DNA of 64,000 bases from Acidobacteriota bacterium (GCA_026393675.1 JAPKZQ010000016.1:1-64000); one strand, 5' to 3'. Counted from the first letter of the stretch, positions 35,117 to 47,000 are shown. The notes: a model not told the origin generated them from the sequence alone. Made by a program: numbers and translations.

Positions 35117-35220
35117 CTGGTCGACGTGCAGATCGGACGCGTCAACGACGTGGCCGAGGTGCAGCAGAAGGTCTACGACCGCCCGCACCACGACCCGTTC
35201 AAGGAAGGACAAGCGTTCGC

Positions 35221-38200
35221 GTGGAGATCAGCCGGAAGACCATTCGTGACCCACTGCTCTCGTTGCGCGAAGCGATCACTCGCCGACCGGACTTCTCGCC
35301 GACCTTCGTAGGTGAGGAACCGCCGCTGCGCGCGGAGCTGTTCAACCGCGAGCAGATGGCGCAGCACGGCCGGGTGCTGGCCGCCTCGCACCATCTCAGC
35401 ACGTTGCGCGGCTCGGACAAGCTCCTGACGCGGTTGGCGCAGAACGAGACCCTGCTCATCGCCGTCCGGGCCCTGTTGACGGTGGCCGTGAACAACGACC
35501 GTCGGATCACGCCGGCCGGGGAGTGGCTGCTCGACAACTTCTACCTGATCGAGGCACAGATCCGCACCGCCCGGCGGCACCTCCCGGCCGGCTACAGCCG
35601 CGAGCTGCCACGCCTGGCCGACGGCCCGTCGGCCGCGCTGCCGCGGGTCTACGACATCGCCCTCGAGACGATCTCGCACGGCGATGGCCGCCTGGACACC
35701 GACGGCCTTGGCGGTTTCGTCTCGGCCTACCAGATGGTGACGCCGCTCACGATCGGCGAACTGTGGGCCATCCCGATCATGCTACGGCTGGCCCTGATCG
35801 AGAACCTCCGCCGCGTGGCGGCCCGGATCGGGGCCGATCGCGTGGATCGGAACCGCGCCGACTACTGGGCGGACCAGATGACGACGATCGCGGAGAAGGA
35901 CCCGAAGAGCCTCATTCTGTCGATCGCCGACATGGCGCGCTCGGATCCGCCGATGGTCGGGTCGTTCGTCGCCGAGTTCGCCCGCCGCCTGCAGGGCAAG
36001 AGCGCGGCGCTGGCCCTGCCGCTCACGTGGATCGAACAGCGGCTGTCGGACGACGGCCTGACGATCGAGCAACTGGTGCAATCGGAGAACCAGCACCAGG
36101 CGGCCGACCAGGTCTCGATCAGCAACAGCATCAGCAGTCTGAGGTTCCTCGGGGCCGCCGACTGGCGTGACTTCGTCGAGGCGAGAAGCGGCGTGGAACG
36201 GACCCTGCGAGAGGATCCGGCCGGCGTGTATCCCCTGATGGATTTCGCCACGCGAGACCAGTATCGCCACGTCGTGGAGACGACGGCCAGGCGGAGCGGC
36301 CGGACCGAAGGTGAGGTGGCGCGGCTCGCGATCCACCTCGCCGGGGAGACAGCCGCGACCGCGGGTCCCGACGCCAGGGCGACGCACGTCGGGTTCTACC
36401 TCGTCGACAAGGGGCTCTCACAGCTCGAACGAGCGGTGCGTGCGCGCTTCTCCGTCGCCGAAACCGTGCGGCGCGTGTGCCTCAGCCACCCGCTGTCGTT
36501 CTATCTCGGCAGCATCGTCGCCATCACGGTGCTGCCCCCGGCGGTCCTGATCGTGAGGCTGCGAGGGGAAAGCGCGGATGGGTGGCTCCTCGGGATCGTC
36601 GGGATCCTCCTGCTGCTGTGCGTCAGCCAGGTGGCCGTCGCCGTTGTGAACGCCCTGGTGCCTCAGCTGGCGACGCCCCGTGCCCTGCCGAAAATGGACC
36701 TGTCGGAAGGCATTCCCTCGGCCGCGCGAACGCTGGTCGCCGTCCCTACGTTAATCACGAGCGCGCAGAACGTGGAGCACCTGGTCGAAGCACTGGAGGT
36801 ACGCTTTCTCGGCAACCGGGACGATCACGTCTCCTTCGGTCTTCTGACGGACCTGGCCGATGCGTCTCAGGAGACCCTTCCCGAAGACGAAGCCCTCGAG
36901 GGTCTCGCCGCGCGCCTGATCAACGACCTGAACGAAAAGTACCCCGTCTCCGTAGGGGTGACGCATGCGTCGCCCCTGCAAGGCCCGTTCTTCCTCTTCC
37001 ATCGCCCGCGGCGCTGGAACCCCGAGGAGCGCGTGTGGATGGGATACGAACGCAAGCGCGGGAAGCTGGGTGATTTGAATGCGCTGCTCCGCGGCCGCTC
37101 GAACGGCCGCTTCTCGCGCGTCGTTGGGGACATCGGGATCCTCCAGCAGGTGAAATACGTCATCACGCTCGACGCGGACACGCTGCTGCCGCGAGACGCC
37201 GCCCGCCTCCTGGTTGGCGCGATGATGCACCCGCTCAATCGCGCGCGGTACGACGAGCACGAGCAGCGCGTGACCGAAGGGTACGGCATCCTTCAGCCGC
37301 GGGTGGCCGTCAGCCTCCCCGGCGCGACCCGGTCACGGTATGCGCGGCTGTGGGCCAGCGAGTCTGGCATCGATCCCTATACCCGCGTTGTGTCCGACGT
37401 CTATCAGGACTTGTTCGGCGAAGGCTCCTTCATCGGCAAGGGGATTTACGACGTGGACGCGTTCGACCTGGCGGTGGGCGGTCGCTTCCCGGAGAACCGG
37501 ATCCTCAGCCACGACCTGATCGAAGGCTGCTACGCGCGCGCCGGGCTCCTGACCGACGTGCAGGTGTACGAGGAGTCCCCGTCCCGCTATGAGGAGGACG
37601 TGCGGCGGCGCTACCGTTGGATCCGCGGCGACTGGCAACTGTGGCGCTGGCTGCTGCCGGGCGTTCCCGGTCGCGACGGCCGGCCCACTCGCAACCCACT
37701 CCCCCCGCTCGGCCGATGGAAACTCCTCGACAACCTGCGCCGCAGCCTCGCGCCCTCGGCGCTGGTTGGCCTGTTCCTGGTCTCGTGGGCGGTGCTGTCG
37801 CCCGCCTGGGGATGGACCCTCGCCGGCGTGGGCTGCCTGCTGCTCCCCGCCCTGGTCGCGTCGCTTCCGGGCATCGTGCGAAAGCCGGTCGACGTGCTGC
37901 TCGCCCAACATCTCGCCGACAGCGCACGCTCGATTGGACGGCAGGTGGCGCAGGCGCTGCTGACACTCGCGTGCCTCCCGTACGAAGCGTACTTCAGTCT
38001 CGACGCCGTTCTCCGTACGACCGCGCGGCTGCTCGTCACGCGCAGGCGGCTGCTTCAGTGGACGCCGTCCGGTGATCACGCGCGCCCGGATCGCCAGGGT
38101 CTGGCCGGCACGTGGGCGAGGATGTGGATCGCGCCCACCCTCGCCGGCGCCGCAGGCGCGTACTTGTCGCTGGCCCGTCCGTCGGGCCTCGACGCCGCCG

Positions 38201-41200
38201 CTCCCATCCTGCTTCTCTGGTTCGCCGCCCCGGTCATCACCTGGCAGATCAGCCGTCCGCTGACGCGGCGCGACGCGCGGCTGACCAGGGACCAGCTCCG
38301 ATTCCTTCGCGGCGTTGCACGCAAGACATGGGACTTTTTCGACACCTACGTCGGGCCCGACGATCACTGGCTGCCACCGGACAACTACCAGGAGTCGCCC
38401 GCCCCCGGGGTGGCGCATCGCACGTCGCCGACCAATATGGGGCTGACGCTGCTCGCCAATTTGTCGGCCTACGACTTCGGCTACATCTCGGTAGGCCGGC
38501 TCGTGGACCGCACCACGCGCGCGTTCCAGGCCATGTCGGCGATGGAGCGCCACCGCGGCCACTTTTACAACTGGTACGACACTCAGTCGCTCGCGCCGCT
38601 CGCGCCGCGGTACATCTCCTCGGTGGACAGCGGCAACCTGGCCGGCCATCTCCTGACGCTCCGGCCGGGGCTGCTCGCGCTTGTGGGCGATCCGATCCTG
38701 CCGTCCCGCGCCATTCAGGGACTGCGCGACACGTTCGACCTGGTGGCCGACACCAGTCGGGGCGCGCCGACGACCGCCGTGACGCGGCTGCAGCAGGCGC
38801 TCGACACGGCGTGCGAATCCGGGCCGAAGACGATCGCGGACGGCCGGCTGATCCTCGAACGCCTCGCCGCGGAGAGCCGCGCCCTGGCGACCGCGCTGGC
38901 CACCTCCACCGAACACGCGGCGAGCCAGTGGGCCTCGGCGGTGGCCGACCAGTGCCGGGACGTCCTGGGCGATCTCACGTACCTGGCGCCGTGGGCGTCG
39001 CCCCCCGTTTCCGCGACGCCGCAGGCGCACCTCCCCGAGTTCACCTCCATCCCGACGCTCGGCGAGCTGGCGGCGCTCGACGGCGAGTGGGGCAGCCCCG
39101 CCAGGGCGAGGATCGCGGTGATCGTCCGCCTCGCGGCGCAGGCAATCGACCTCGCGGAGATGGAGTGGAGCTTCCTGTTCGACCAGACCCGCCAGGTTCT
39201 GTCGATCGGGTACAACGTCGCCGAGCGTCGTCGCGATTCCAGCTACTACGACCTGCTCGCCTCCGAGGCGCGTCTCTGCACGTTTGTCGCGATCGCGCAG
39301 GGACACCTGCCGCAGGAGAGCTGGTTCGCGCTCGGCCGCCTGCTCACGACGGCGGCGGGCGAGCCGGTGCTGCTGTCGTGGAGCGGCTCGATGTTCGAGT
39401 ACCTCATGCCGCTTGTCGTGATGCCGGGCTACGACGACACGCTGCTCGACCAGACGTGCAAGGCGGCAGTCAAGCGCCAGATCGAATATGGCAGGCACCG
39501 CGGGGTGCCGTGGGGCATTTCCGAATCGGGGTACAACCTGCTCGACGTGCGGCTTGCCTACCAGTACCGCGCGTTCGGCGTGCCCGGCCTCGGCCTCAAG
39601 CGCGGCCTCGCCGACGATCTGGTTGTCGCGCCGTACGCGTCAGCCCTCGCGCTGATGGTGTCACCCGAGGAGGCGTGCGCGAACCTGCAGCGGCTCGCGG
39701 CAGAGGGCTTCGAGGGGGAATTCGGCTTCTACGAGGCGATTGACTACACGCCGACGCGTCTGCCGCGCGGTCATTCGCACGTCCTGGTTCGCACCTACAT
39801 GGCGCATCACCAGGGGATGACGTTCCTGTCGCTGGCGCAGGTACTCCTCGGCGGCCGGATGCAGGAGCGCTTCGCGTCCGACCCGGCGTTCCAGGCGACC
39901 GCGCTGCTGCTCCAGGAGCGGATCCCGCGCGCGAGCGCGTTCTACTTGCCGCCGACGCCCGCGTCGGACACCCGCACAGCGCCGGCCAGCGCCGAAATCG
40001 CGGTGCGCTCGTTCAGCGGGCCCGACACGCCCGCTCCCGAGGTGCAACTGCTGTCGAATGGCCGGTATCACGTCGTGGTCACCAACGCGGGCGGTGGGTA
40101 CAGCAGGTGGAAGGACCTCGCCGTCACCCGCTGGCGCGAGGATGCGACCTCGGACAACTGGGGGACGTTCTGCTACATCCGGGACGTCGCGAACGGCGCC
40201 TTCTGGTCTGCGGCGCACCAGCCGACGCTGCAGCCGGCCGATCGGTTCGAGGCGGTGTTCTCCGAGGCACGCGCCGAGTTCCGCAGCAGGAGCCACCAGA
40301 TCGAGACCTACACCGAAATCGCCGTGTCGCCCGAAGACGATGTCGAGCTGCGCCGGCTGCGCCTGACCAACTGCGGCCGCACGCGCCGCACGATTGAGGT
40401 GACGAGCTACGCGGAGGTGGCGCTCGCCGCCCCGGCCGCCGACGCGTTGCACCCGGCGTTCAGCAACCTCTTCGTCCAGACCGAGATCGTCCCGGACCAG
40501 CGCGCCATCCTCTGCACGAGGCGCCCGCGCTCGAGCGGTGAGTCGTCCCCCTGGATGTTCCATCTCATGGCGGCGCACGGCGCGTCGGCTGGCAGCGCCC
40601 TCTCGTACGAGACCGATCGGCTGCGCTTCCTCGGTCGCGGGCGAACCCCCGCCGACCCGCGCGCGATGCGCGAGCCCGGGCCGCTCTCGGGCGCCGCGGG
40701 GTCGGTACTCGACCCGATCGTCGCCATTCGCGGCCGGTACGTGGTCGAGCCGGACGAGTCGATCACGATCGACGTGGTCTCGGGCGTGGCCGAGACGCGC
40801 GGCGCCTGCCTGGGCCTCGTGAACAAGTACCAGGATCGGCGGCTTGCCAATCGCGTGTTCGCGCTGGCGTCCACACACGCTCAGGTCGTCCTGCGGCAGT
40901 TGAATGCCAGCGAGTCGGACGCGCAGCTCTATTGCCAACTGGCCGGCTCGGTCATCTACGCGAACCCGTCGCTGCGCGCCGACCCGGCCATCCTCGCTTC
41001 GAACCGGCGTGGGCAGTCCGGGTTGTGGGGCTCCTCGGTGTCCGGCGATCTGCCGATTGTGCTGCTGCAGATCGGCGACGCGGCTCACATCGAGCTGGTG
41101 CGCCAGCTCGTGCAGGCCCACGCCTATTGGCGCCTGAAGGGGCTGGCGGTGGACCTCGTGATCTGGAACGAGGATCATGCAGGTTACCGGCAGATGCTCC

Positions 41201-43881
41201 AGGAGCAGATCATCGGTCTCATCGCGGCTGGCGTCGAGACGAACGCACCGGCCCGTCCAGGCGTGGTCTTCGTTCGCCCCGCCGAGCAGATCTCGAGCGA
41301 GGACCGGACGCTGTTCCAGTCGGTCGCCAGGGCGATCATCACCGACAGCCGAGGCTCGCTGGCGGATCAGGTCGCCGGCCGCCCGGCGGACCTGCTCCCC
41401 GCGCGGTTCACGCCCACCCGGGTCCAGCGTGCGCCGGTTCCCGCACTGCCGCCGCTGCCTCGCGACGACCTGCTGTTCTTCAACGGGCTGGGCGGCTTCA
41501 CCCAGGACGGCCACGAATACATCATCACGACCGGGGCGGGCCACGTGACCCCGGCACCCTGGGTCAACGTTCTGGCGAACCCCGGGTTCGGCACCGTCAT
41601 CTCGGAGAGCGGCTCGGCGTACACCTGGGCCGACAACGCCCACGAGTTCCGCCTGACGCCCTGGAACAACGACTCGGTGACCGATGCCAGCGGGGAGGCC
41701 TTCTACCTTCGCGACGAGGAAAGCGGCCGCTTCTGGTCGCCGACGCCCCTGCCGGCCGGTAGCGGAAGTCCGTACACCAGCCGGCATGGATTCGGCTACA
41801 GCGTGTTCGAGCACAGCGAAGACGGCATCACGTCGGAGTTGTGGGTGTATGTGGACCTGACGGCGCCCGTGAAGTGGTCGGTGCTGAAGATTCGCAATGC
41901 CTCCGGCCGATTGCGCCGCCTGTCCGCGACCGGCTACGTGGAGTGGGTGTTGGGTGACCTCCGGGCCAAGGCCGCCCCGCACGTGGTCACCACGATCGAT
42001 CCGGACACCGGCGCCGTGTTCGCCGAGAACGCGTACAACGCCGAATTCGCCGGGCGCACAGCGTTCTTCCACGTGGACGGCGCGAGTCGCCGCGTGTCTG
42101 GCGACCGCACCGAGTTCATCGGCCGCAACGGCACGCTCAGGCAGCCGGCCGCGATGATGCGGTCGACGCTCTCCGATCGCGTGGGGGGCGCGATCGATCC
42201 GTGCGCGGCGATCCAGGTGGCCTTCGAACTGGCCGCCGGACAGGAACGCGAGATCGTCTTCAAGCTCGGCGCAGGACGCGACCGCGACGACGCGGCAGTC
42301 CTGGTCGGCCGTGTCCGGGGTGCGGCCGCGGCGCGTCGCTCGCTCGAGGCCGTCTGGCAGTACTGGAACCACACGCTCGGCGCCGTCCAGGTCGAAACAC
42401 CCGACGCCGCGCTCAACGCGCTGGCCAACGGCTGGCTCCTCTACCAGGCCATCGCGTGTCGTCTCTGGGGTCGCAGCGGCTTGTACCAGTCGGGGGGCGC
42501 CTTTGGGTTCCGCGACCAGTTGCAGGACGTGATGGCGTTGGTCCACGCCGAGGCGCCGCTGGTCCGACAGCACCTGCTGTTGTGCGCGTCGCGGCAGTTT
42601 TCGGAAGGCGACGTCCAGCACTGGTGGCATCCACCTGGCGGTCGAGGCGTCCGCACGCACTGCTCGGACGACTACCTCTGGCTGCCGCTGGCGACGTGTC
42701 GCTATGTGGGCGTCACCGGCGACACTGGAGTGCTCGATGAAACGGTTCACTTCATCGAAGGCCGCGCGGTGAACCCCGAGGAGGATTCCTACTACGACCA
42801 GCCGCGCACCTCCGAGGACAGCGCCAGCCTCTACGGCCACTGCGTGCGTGCGATCGTGAGGGGCCTGCGGTTCGGCACCCACGGCCTGCCGCTCATCGGC
42901 TCAGGAGACTGGAACGACGGCATGAACCTGGTCGGCGCGGAAGGGCGCGGCGAGAGCGTCTGGCTGGGGTTCTTCCTCTACGCCGTGCTGACGCCGTTTG
43001 CGGACCTGGCCAGGCGGCACGGCGATTCCGCCTTCGCGGATCGCTGCCTGTCGGAGGCGGCGAGGTTGCGGCTGCGCCTCGAGGAGACGGGGTGGGACGG
43101 GTCGTGGTACCGGCGCGCCTACTTCGACGACGGGTCGCCGCTCGGCTCGTCGAGCAACCCCGAGTGCCAGATTGATTCGATTGCGCAGAGCTGGTCCGTC
43201 CTTTCCGGGGCCGCCGATCCGGCGCGCGCCCGCACCGCGATGGACGCGGTGGACGCGCGACTGGTTCGCCGGGACGACGCGCTCGTCAGCCTGCTCGACC
43301 CGCCGTTCGACACCTCCGCGCTCGACCCCGGATACATTAAAGGGTACGTCCCTGGCGTGCGAGAAAACGGGGGCCAGTACACCCACGCGGCCATCTGGGC
43401 GGCGATGGCCTTCGCCGAACTCGGCGACGCCCGGCGCGCGTGGGACGTGTGGAATCTGATCAACCCGCTCGCTCACGGGGCGTCACCCGCAGCGATCGAG
43501 ACCTACCGGGTCGAGCCCTACGTGGTGGCGGCCGACGTCTACGCTGTGGCTCCGCACGTCGGGCGTGGCGGCTGGACCTGGTACACGGGGTCTGCCGCCG
43601 GGATGTACCGGCTCCTCGTCGAGTCACTGCTCGGCGTGACGCGGCTGGGCGATCGGTTGCGGATCGAGCCGTGCCTGCCCGCCGACTGGACCGCCTTCAC
43701 CGTGCACTACCGTTACGGCGAGACCGTCTATCACATCGCGGTACACCAGACGCCGCACGCGACCGGCGACGAGCGCCTCAGCATTGATGGCCATACCCAG
43801 GCCAGCATGGCGATTCCACTCGTCGATGACCAGTGCGAGCACAAGGTGGAGGTGTGGATCGTCGGCCGCAGGGGATGGTAG
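35221..43881 (+). CDS. ndvB: Cyclic beta-1,2-glucan synthase
   Basis: A 2886-residue NdvB/ChvB homologue of family length, which makes, cyclises and trims cyclic beta-1,2-glucan at the inner membrane. The N-terminal third includes helices near residues 425-500 and the GT84 domain with DADT at 651-654 and 'RYRWIRGDWQ' near 798. The middle holds the glycoamylase-like domain ('GSMFEYLMP', 'VPWGISESGYN', 'MAHHQGMTFL'). The C-terminus is GH94-type, with the general-acid loop 'GSGDWNDGMN' (Asp2566). Start is GTG 35221, with AAGGAAGGA about 11 bases upstream. Typical roles are osmoadaptation and interaction with hosts or surfaces. The antisense frames of 700-1070 codons are shadows. Confidence 0.95.
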   Translation: MEISRKTIRDPLLSLREAITRRPDFSPTFVGEEPPLRAELFNREQMAQHGRVLAASHHLSTLRGSDKLLTRLAQNETLLIAVRALLTVAVNNDRRITPAGEWLLDNFYLIEAQIRTARRHLPAGYSRELPRLADGPSAALPRVYDIALETISHGDGRLDTDGLGGFVSAYQMVTPLTIGELWAIPIMLRLALIENLRRVAARIGADRVDRNRADYWADQMTTIAEKDPKSLILSIADMARSDPPMVGSFVAEFARRLQGKSAALALPLTWIEQRLSDDGLTIEQLVQSENQHQAADQVSISNSISSLRFLGAADWRDFVEARSGVERTLREDPAGVYPLMDFATRDQYRHVVETTARRSGRTEGEVARLAIHLAGETAATAGPDARATHVGFYLVDKGLSQLERAVRARFSVAETVRRVCLSHPLSFYLGSIVAITVLPPAVLIVRLRGESADGWLLGIVGILLLLCVSQVAVAVVNALVPQLATPRALPKMDLSEGIPSAARTLVAVPTLITSAQNVEHLVEALEVRFLGNRDDHVSFGLLTDLADASQETLPEDEALEGLAARLINDLNEKYPVSVGVTHASPLQGPFFLFHRPRRWNPEERVWMGYERKRGKLGDLNALLRGRSNGRFSRVVGDIGILQQVKYVITLDADTLLPRDAARLLVGAMMHPLNRARYDEHEQRVTEGYGILQPRVAVSLPGATRSRYARLWASESGIDPYTRVVSDVYQDLFGEGSFIGKGIYDVDAFDLAVGGRFPENRILSHDLIEGCYARAGLLTDVQVYEESPSRYEEDVRRRYRWIRGDWQLWRWLLPGVPGRDGRPTRNPLPPLGRWKLLDNLRRSLAPSALVGLFLVSWAVLSPAWGWTLAGVGCLLLPALVASLPGIVRKPVDVLLAQHLADSARSIGRQVAQALLTLACLPYEAYFSLDAVLRTTARLLVTRRRLLQWTPSGDHARPDRQGLAGTWARMWIAPTLAGAAGAYLSLARPSGLDAAAPILLLWFAAPVITWQISRPLTRRDARLTRDQLRFLRGVARKTWDFFDTYVGPDDHWLPPDNYQESPAPGVAHRTSPTNMGLTLLANLSAYDFGYISVGRLVDRTTRAFQAMSAMERHRGHFYNWYDTQSLAPLAPRYISSVDSGNLAGHLLTLRPGLLALVGDPILPSRAIQGLRDTFDLVADTSRGAPTTAVTRLQQALDTACESGPKTIADGRLILERLAAESRALATALATSTEHAASQWASAVADQCRDVLGDLTYLAPWASPPVSATPQAHLPEFTSIPTLGELAALDGEWGSPARARIAVIVRLAAQAIDLAEMEWSFLFDQTRQVLSIGYNVAERRRDSSYYDLLASEARLCTFVAIAQGHLPQESWFALGRLLTTAAGEPVLLSWSGSMFEYLMPLVVMPGYDDTLLDQTCKAAVKRQIEYGRHRGVPWGISESGYNLLDVRLAYQYRAFGVPGLGLKRGLADDLVVAPYASALALMVSPEEACANLQRLAAEGFEGEFGFYEAIDYTPTRLPRGHSHVLVRTYMAHHQGMTFLSLAQVLLGGRMQERFASDPAFQATALLLQERIPRASAFYLPPTPASDTRTAPASAEIAVRSFSGPDTPAPEVQLLSNGRYHVVVTNAGGGYSRWKDLAVTRWREDATSDNWGTFCYIRDVANGAFWSAAHQPTLQPADRFEAVFSEARAEFRSRSHQIETYTEIAVSPEDDVELRRLRLTNCGRTRRTIEVTSYAEVALAAPAADALHPAFSNLFVQTEIVPDQRAILCTRRPRSSGESSPWMFHLMAAHGASAGSALSYETDRLRFLGRGRTPADPRAMREPGPLSGAAGSVLDPIVAIRGRYVVEPDESITIDVVSGVAETRGACLGLVNKYQDRRLANRVFALASTHAQVVLRQLNASESDAQLYCQLAGSVIYANPSLRADPAILASNRRGQSGLWGSSVSGDLPIVLLQIGDAAHIELVRQLVQAHAYWRLKGLAVDLVIWNEDHAGYRQMLQEQIIGLIAAGVETNAPARPGVVFVRPAEQISSEDRTLFQSVARAIITDSRGSLADQVAGRPADLLPARFTPTRVQRAPVPALPPLPRDDLLFFNGLGGFTQDGHEYIITTGAGHVTPAPWVNVLANPGFGTVISESGSAYTWADNAHEFRLTPWNNDSVTDASGEAFYLRDEESGRFWSPTPLPAGSGSPYTSRHGFGYSVFEHSEDGITSELWVYVDLTAPVKWSVLKIRNASGRLRRLSATGYVEWVLGDLRAKAAPHVVTTIDPDTGAVFAENAYNAEFAGRTAFFHVDGASRRVSGDRTEFIGRNGTLRQPAAMMRSTLSDRVGGAIDPCAAIQVAFELAAGQEREIVFKLGAGRDRDDAAVLVGRVRGAAAARRSLEAVWQYWNHTLGAVQVETPDAALNALANGWLLYQAIACRLWGRSGLYQSGGAFGFRDQLQDVMALVHAEAPLVRQHLLLCASRQFSEGDVQHWWHPPGGRGVRTHCSDDYLWLPLATCRYVGVTGDTGVLDETVHFIEGRAVNPEEDSYYDQPRTSEDSASLYGHCVRAIVRGLRFGTHGLPLIGSGDWNDGMNLVGAEGRGESVWLGFFLYAVLTPFADLARRHGDSAFADRCLSEAARLRLRLEETGWDGSWYRRAYFDDGSPLGSSSNPECQIDSIAQSWSVLSGAADPARARTAMDAVDARLVRRDDALVSLLDPPFDTSALDPGYIKGYVPGVRENGGQYTHAAIWAAMAFAELGDARRAWDVWNLINPLAHGASPAAIETYRVEPYVVAADVYAVAPHVGRGGWTWYTGSAAGMYRLLVESLLGVTRLGDRLRIEPCLPADWTAFTVHYRYGETVYHIAVHQTPHATGDERLSIDGHTQASMAIPLVDDQCEHKVEVWIVGRRGW

Positions 43882-43898
43882 AGAACAGGTGGACATCC

Positions 43899-43941
43899 GG
43901 CGCAAGAAGCGGATGATACCCGGGCGGCTCTTCTTAGCGCC
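43899..43941 (+). terminator. Imperfect hairpin after ndvB
   Basis: GGCGCAAGAAGC can pair with GCTCTTCTTAGCGCC with bulges, forming a stem 17 bases after the ndvB stop. Plausible terminator, not strong. Confidence 0.4.
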
Positions 43942-44013
43942 GATCAGAATCCCCACCTGAGGGCAGGGCCAGAGTTAGTACGAGAAGACGCGTTGGGGAC
44001 ATCGGAGGCCCTT

Positions 44014-47000
44014 ATGGCAGCAAGAAAAAAAAGAGCCAGAACGATGGCGCCAGATGCCAGGCGCGGCGTCAAGGCCATCGAGGCGCAGGAGATCGCCGGA
44101 ACGGCACCCGAGGGGCAAGAGACGGTCGCAAGTACCGTTGCCGGCTTTCCCATCGTCGGCATCGGCGCGTCCGCTGGGGGGCTGGGGGCATTCGAGGCAT
44201 TTTTTTCCGGCATGCCCGCCGACACCGATCCCGGCATGGCCTTCGTGCTCGTGCAGCACCTGGCCCCGGACCACAAGAGTATCCTCACTGACCTCGTCCG
44301 GCGCTACACACGCATGCAGGTCTTCGAGGTCGAGGACGGGATGGCGGTCAAGCCCAACTGCGCTTATATCATTCCGCCCAATCGCGACATGGCTCTCTTG
44401 AGCGGCATGCTCCAATTGATGGAACCCTCCGCCCCACGCGGCCAGCGTCTGCCGATTGACTTCTTCTTTCGCTCCCTGGCCCAGGACCAGCGCGAGCGGG
44501 CCATCTGCATCGTGCTTTCGGGCACTGGCAGCGACGGCACGCTCGGCGTGCGGGCCATCAAAGGCGAGGGCGGCATGGCCATGGCCCAGAACCCCGCATC
44601 CACCGAGTACGACGGCATGCCGCGCAGCGCCATTGCCACCGGAATGGTGGACTACGAGCTGTCGCCGGCCGAGATGCCCGCCCAGCTCATGTCCTATGTG
44701 GCCCATGCGTTCGGCACACTTCCCCGGGTCATATCCGCCCCGGCACCCCACGCCGAGAACGCGCTGAAGAAGATTCTCATCCTGCTGCGAGCCCAGACCG
44801 GCCACGATTTTTCCCAGTACAAACCGAGCACCATCCATCGCCGCATCGAGCGGCGCATGGCCGTCCACCAGATTGAAACGGTCGAGGGGTACGTCGAGTA
44901 CTTGCAACAGACTCCGGCCGAGGTGGAAGCCCTCTTTCACGACATGCTGATCGGTGTGACCAGTTTCTTCCGCGATCCGGAGACCTTCAAGGCGCTCGAA
45001 CAGCAGGTCATCCCGAAGCTCTTTGAGGGCAAGCCCGCGGGCGCCCTGATCCGCGTCTGGTCGGCGGGATGCTCCACCGGCGAAGAAGCCTATTCCATCG
45101 CCATCCTCCTGCAGGAGCGCCTGGACGGGTTGAAGCAGAGGTACAAGGTGCAGGTCTTCGCCACCGACATTGACAGCCAGGCGATTGTCACGGCCCGCGC
45201 CGGCATCTATCCGGCCAGCATTGCCGCCGACATCTCGCCGGAGAAGCTGGTGCGTTTTCTTGCGGCGGAGCCCGACGGCAGCGCCTACCGCATCCACAAG
45301 GGCATCCGCGACATGCTGGTCTTCTCTGAGCACGATGTGATCAAAGACCCGCCCTTCTCCAAGCTTGACCTCATCATCTGCCGCAACCTCCTGATCTATA
45401 TGGGCGGCGACTTGCAGAAGAAGCTGATCCCCCTGTTCCACCACGCGCTGAACCCGGGCGGTTTTCTCTTGCTGGGCACTTCGGAGGCGGTGGGCGAGTG
45501 TGGTCATCTCTTTGCCGAACTGGACCGCAAGTTGAAGCTGTATCAGCGCCAGGAGGATCTTCACAGCGCACAGCGCGCGGCCGTGGGCCGGTTTCTGCCG
45601 CCGATGACGGCTGTAGATGTGGCGCTCCCGCCGTCCGCCCTCCTTCGCCAAGGCTTCGGCGGACAAGACGGCGGGCAGGCAGGAAAGACGGCCGGTTTGA
45701 TGAAACGACCGCTGCGCGAACTCACCGAACAGGCGCTCCTGCAACAGGTCGCCCCGGCCGCCGCGCTCGTCAACGGACAGGGTGACATTCTCTACCTCCA
45801 CGGCCGCACCGGCCTGTTCCTTGAACCGGCGCCGGGCGAGACCTCCGGTGTCAGCAACATCCTGCAGATGGCCCGCGAAGGATTGCGGCGCGGACTGACC
45901 ACGGCCCTGCGCAAAGCCGCAGGCACAAAACAGAGCGTGCGCCACCCCGGCCTGCGGGTCAAAACCAACGGCGACTTCACGACGGTCAACCTGACTGTTC
46001 GATCGGTGGCGGTAAGCCCCGCCGCGACACCAGAGGTGTCCCTGTACCTGGTCATCCTGGAGGAAGCGCCTGCCTCCGCTCCCTCGACGACGCTCGGGGC
46101 TTCCACCTCCGCCAACGAAACGGCGGGACATGCCGGCGGGCTGGCAGGGGCGGACGGCCTCGACATGGCCGATGCCGACCGATTCGACGCTTCGACGGGG
46201 CTCACTTCGACAGGGCGCAGTGCAGGCAGCGCAGGCGGGCTCACCGCAGGCGAGCGCATCGCGTTACTCGAGCAGGAACTGCGGGCCAAGGACGAGTACC
46301 TCCAGACCACCAACGAAGAGCTGGAGACCGCCAACGAAGAGCTCAAATCCTCGAACGAGGAGATGCAGTCGGTCAACGAAGAATTGCAGTCCACCAACGA
46401 AGAGCTGGAGACCTCCAAGGAGGAACTGCAATCGGTCAACGAGGAACTGGCGACGGTCAACACCGAACTGCAAAACAGGGTCATGGATCTGTCTCGGGCC
46501 AACAACGACATGAACAACCTGTTGGCCGGCACCGGCATCGCCACCGTCTTTGCGGATCATCAACTGCGCATCCTGCGCTTCACCCCATCCGCCACCGGGA
46601 TCATCAACCTGATCCTGAGCGACGTGGGGCGGCCCGTGGGCCACATCGTTTCCAATCTGGTGGGCTACGACCGCCTGGTGGAGGATGCGCAGGCGGTGCT
46701 GGACACGCTGGTGACCAAAGAGGTGGACGTGCAGACGCGGGCAGGCGCGTGGTACTCGATGCGCATCCGGCCCTACCGCACGCTGGACAACGTGGTCGAA
46801 GGCGCGGTCATTACCTTTGTCGACATCACGGAGATCAAGCGGACGCAGGCGGCGCTGCGGAAAGCCAACGACCTGCTCCGTTTGGCCGTGGTGGTGCGCG
46901 ATTCCCACGACGCCGTCGTGTTGCAGGATATGGAGGGGCGTATCCTGGCCTGGAATTCGTCGGCGGAGAGGATGTATGGTTGGAGCGAGTCCGAGGCGTT

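Noticed and set aside
35126-35311. Small plus-strand frame between the regulator and ndvB
   Set aside because: It overlaps the ndvB start region in another frame, has no ribosome site and no family.
35340-35355. TGTTCAACCGCGAGCA, a near match to the palindrome
   Set aside because: Lies within ndvB coding sequence about 120 bp after the start and encodes conserved-looking residues; one mismatch in a key half-site position, so most likely chance.
37333-39498. 721-codon minus-strand frame opposite ndvB
   Set aside because: Same reasons: antisense shadow created by GC-rich third positions.
39661-42882. 1073-codon minus-strand frame opposite ndvB
   Set aside because: Fully antisense to conserved NdvB domains, low-complexity Arg/Val/Gly composition, no ribosome site.
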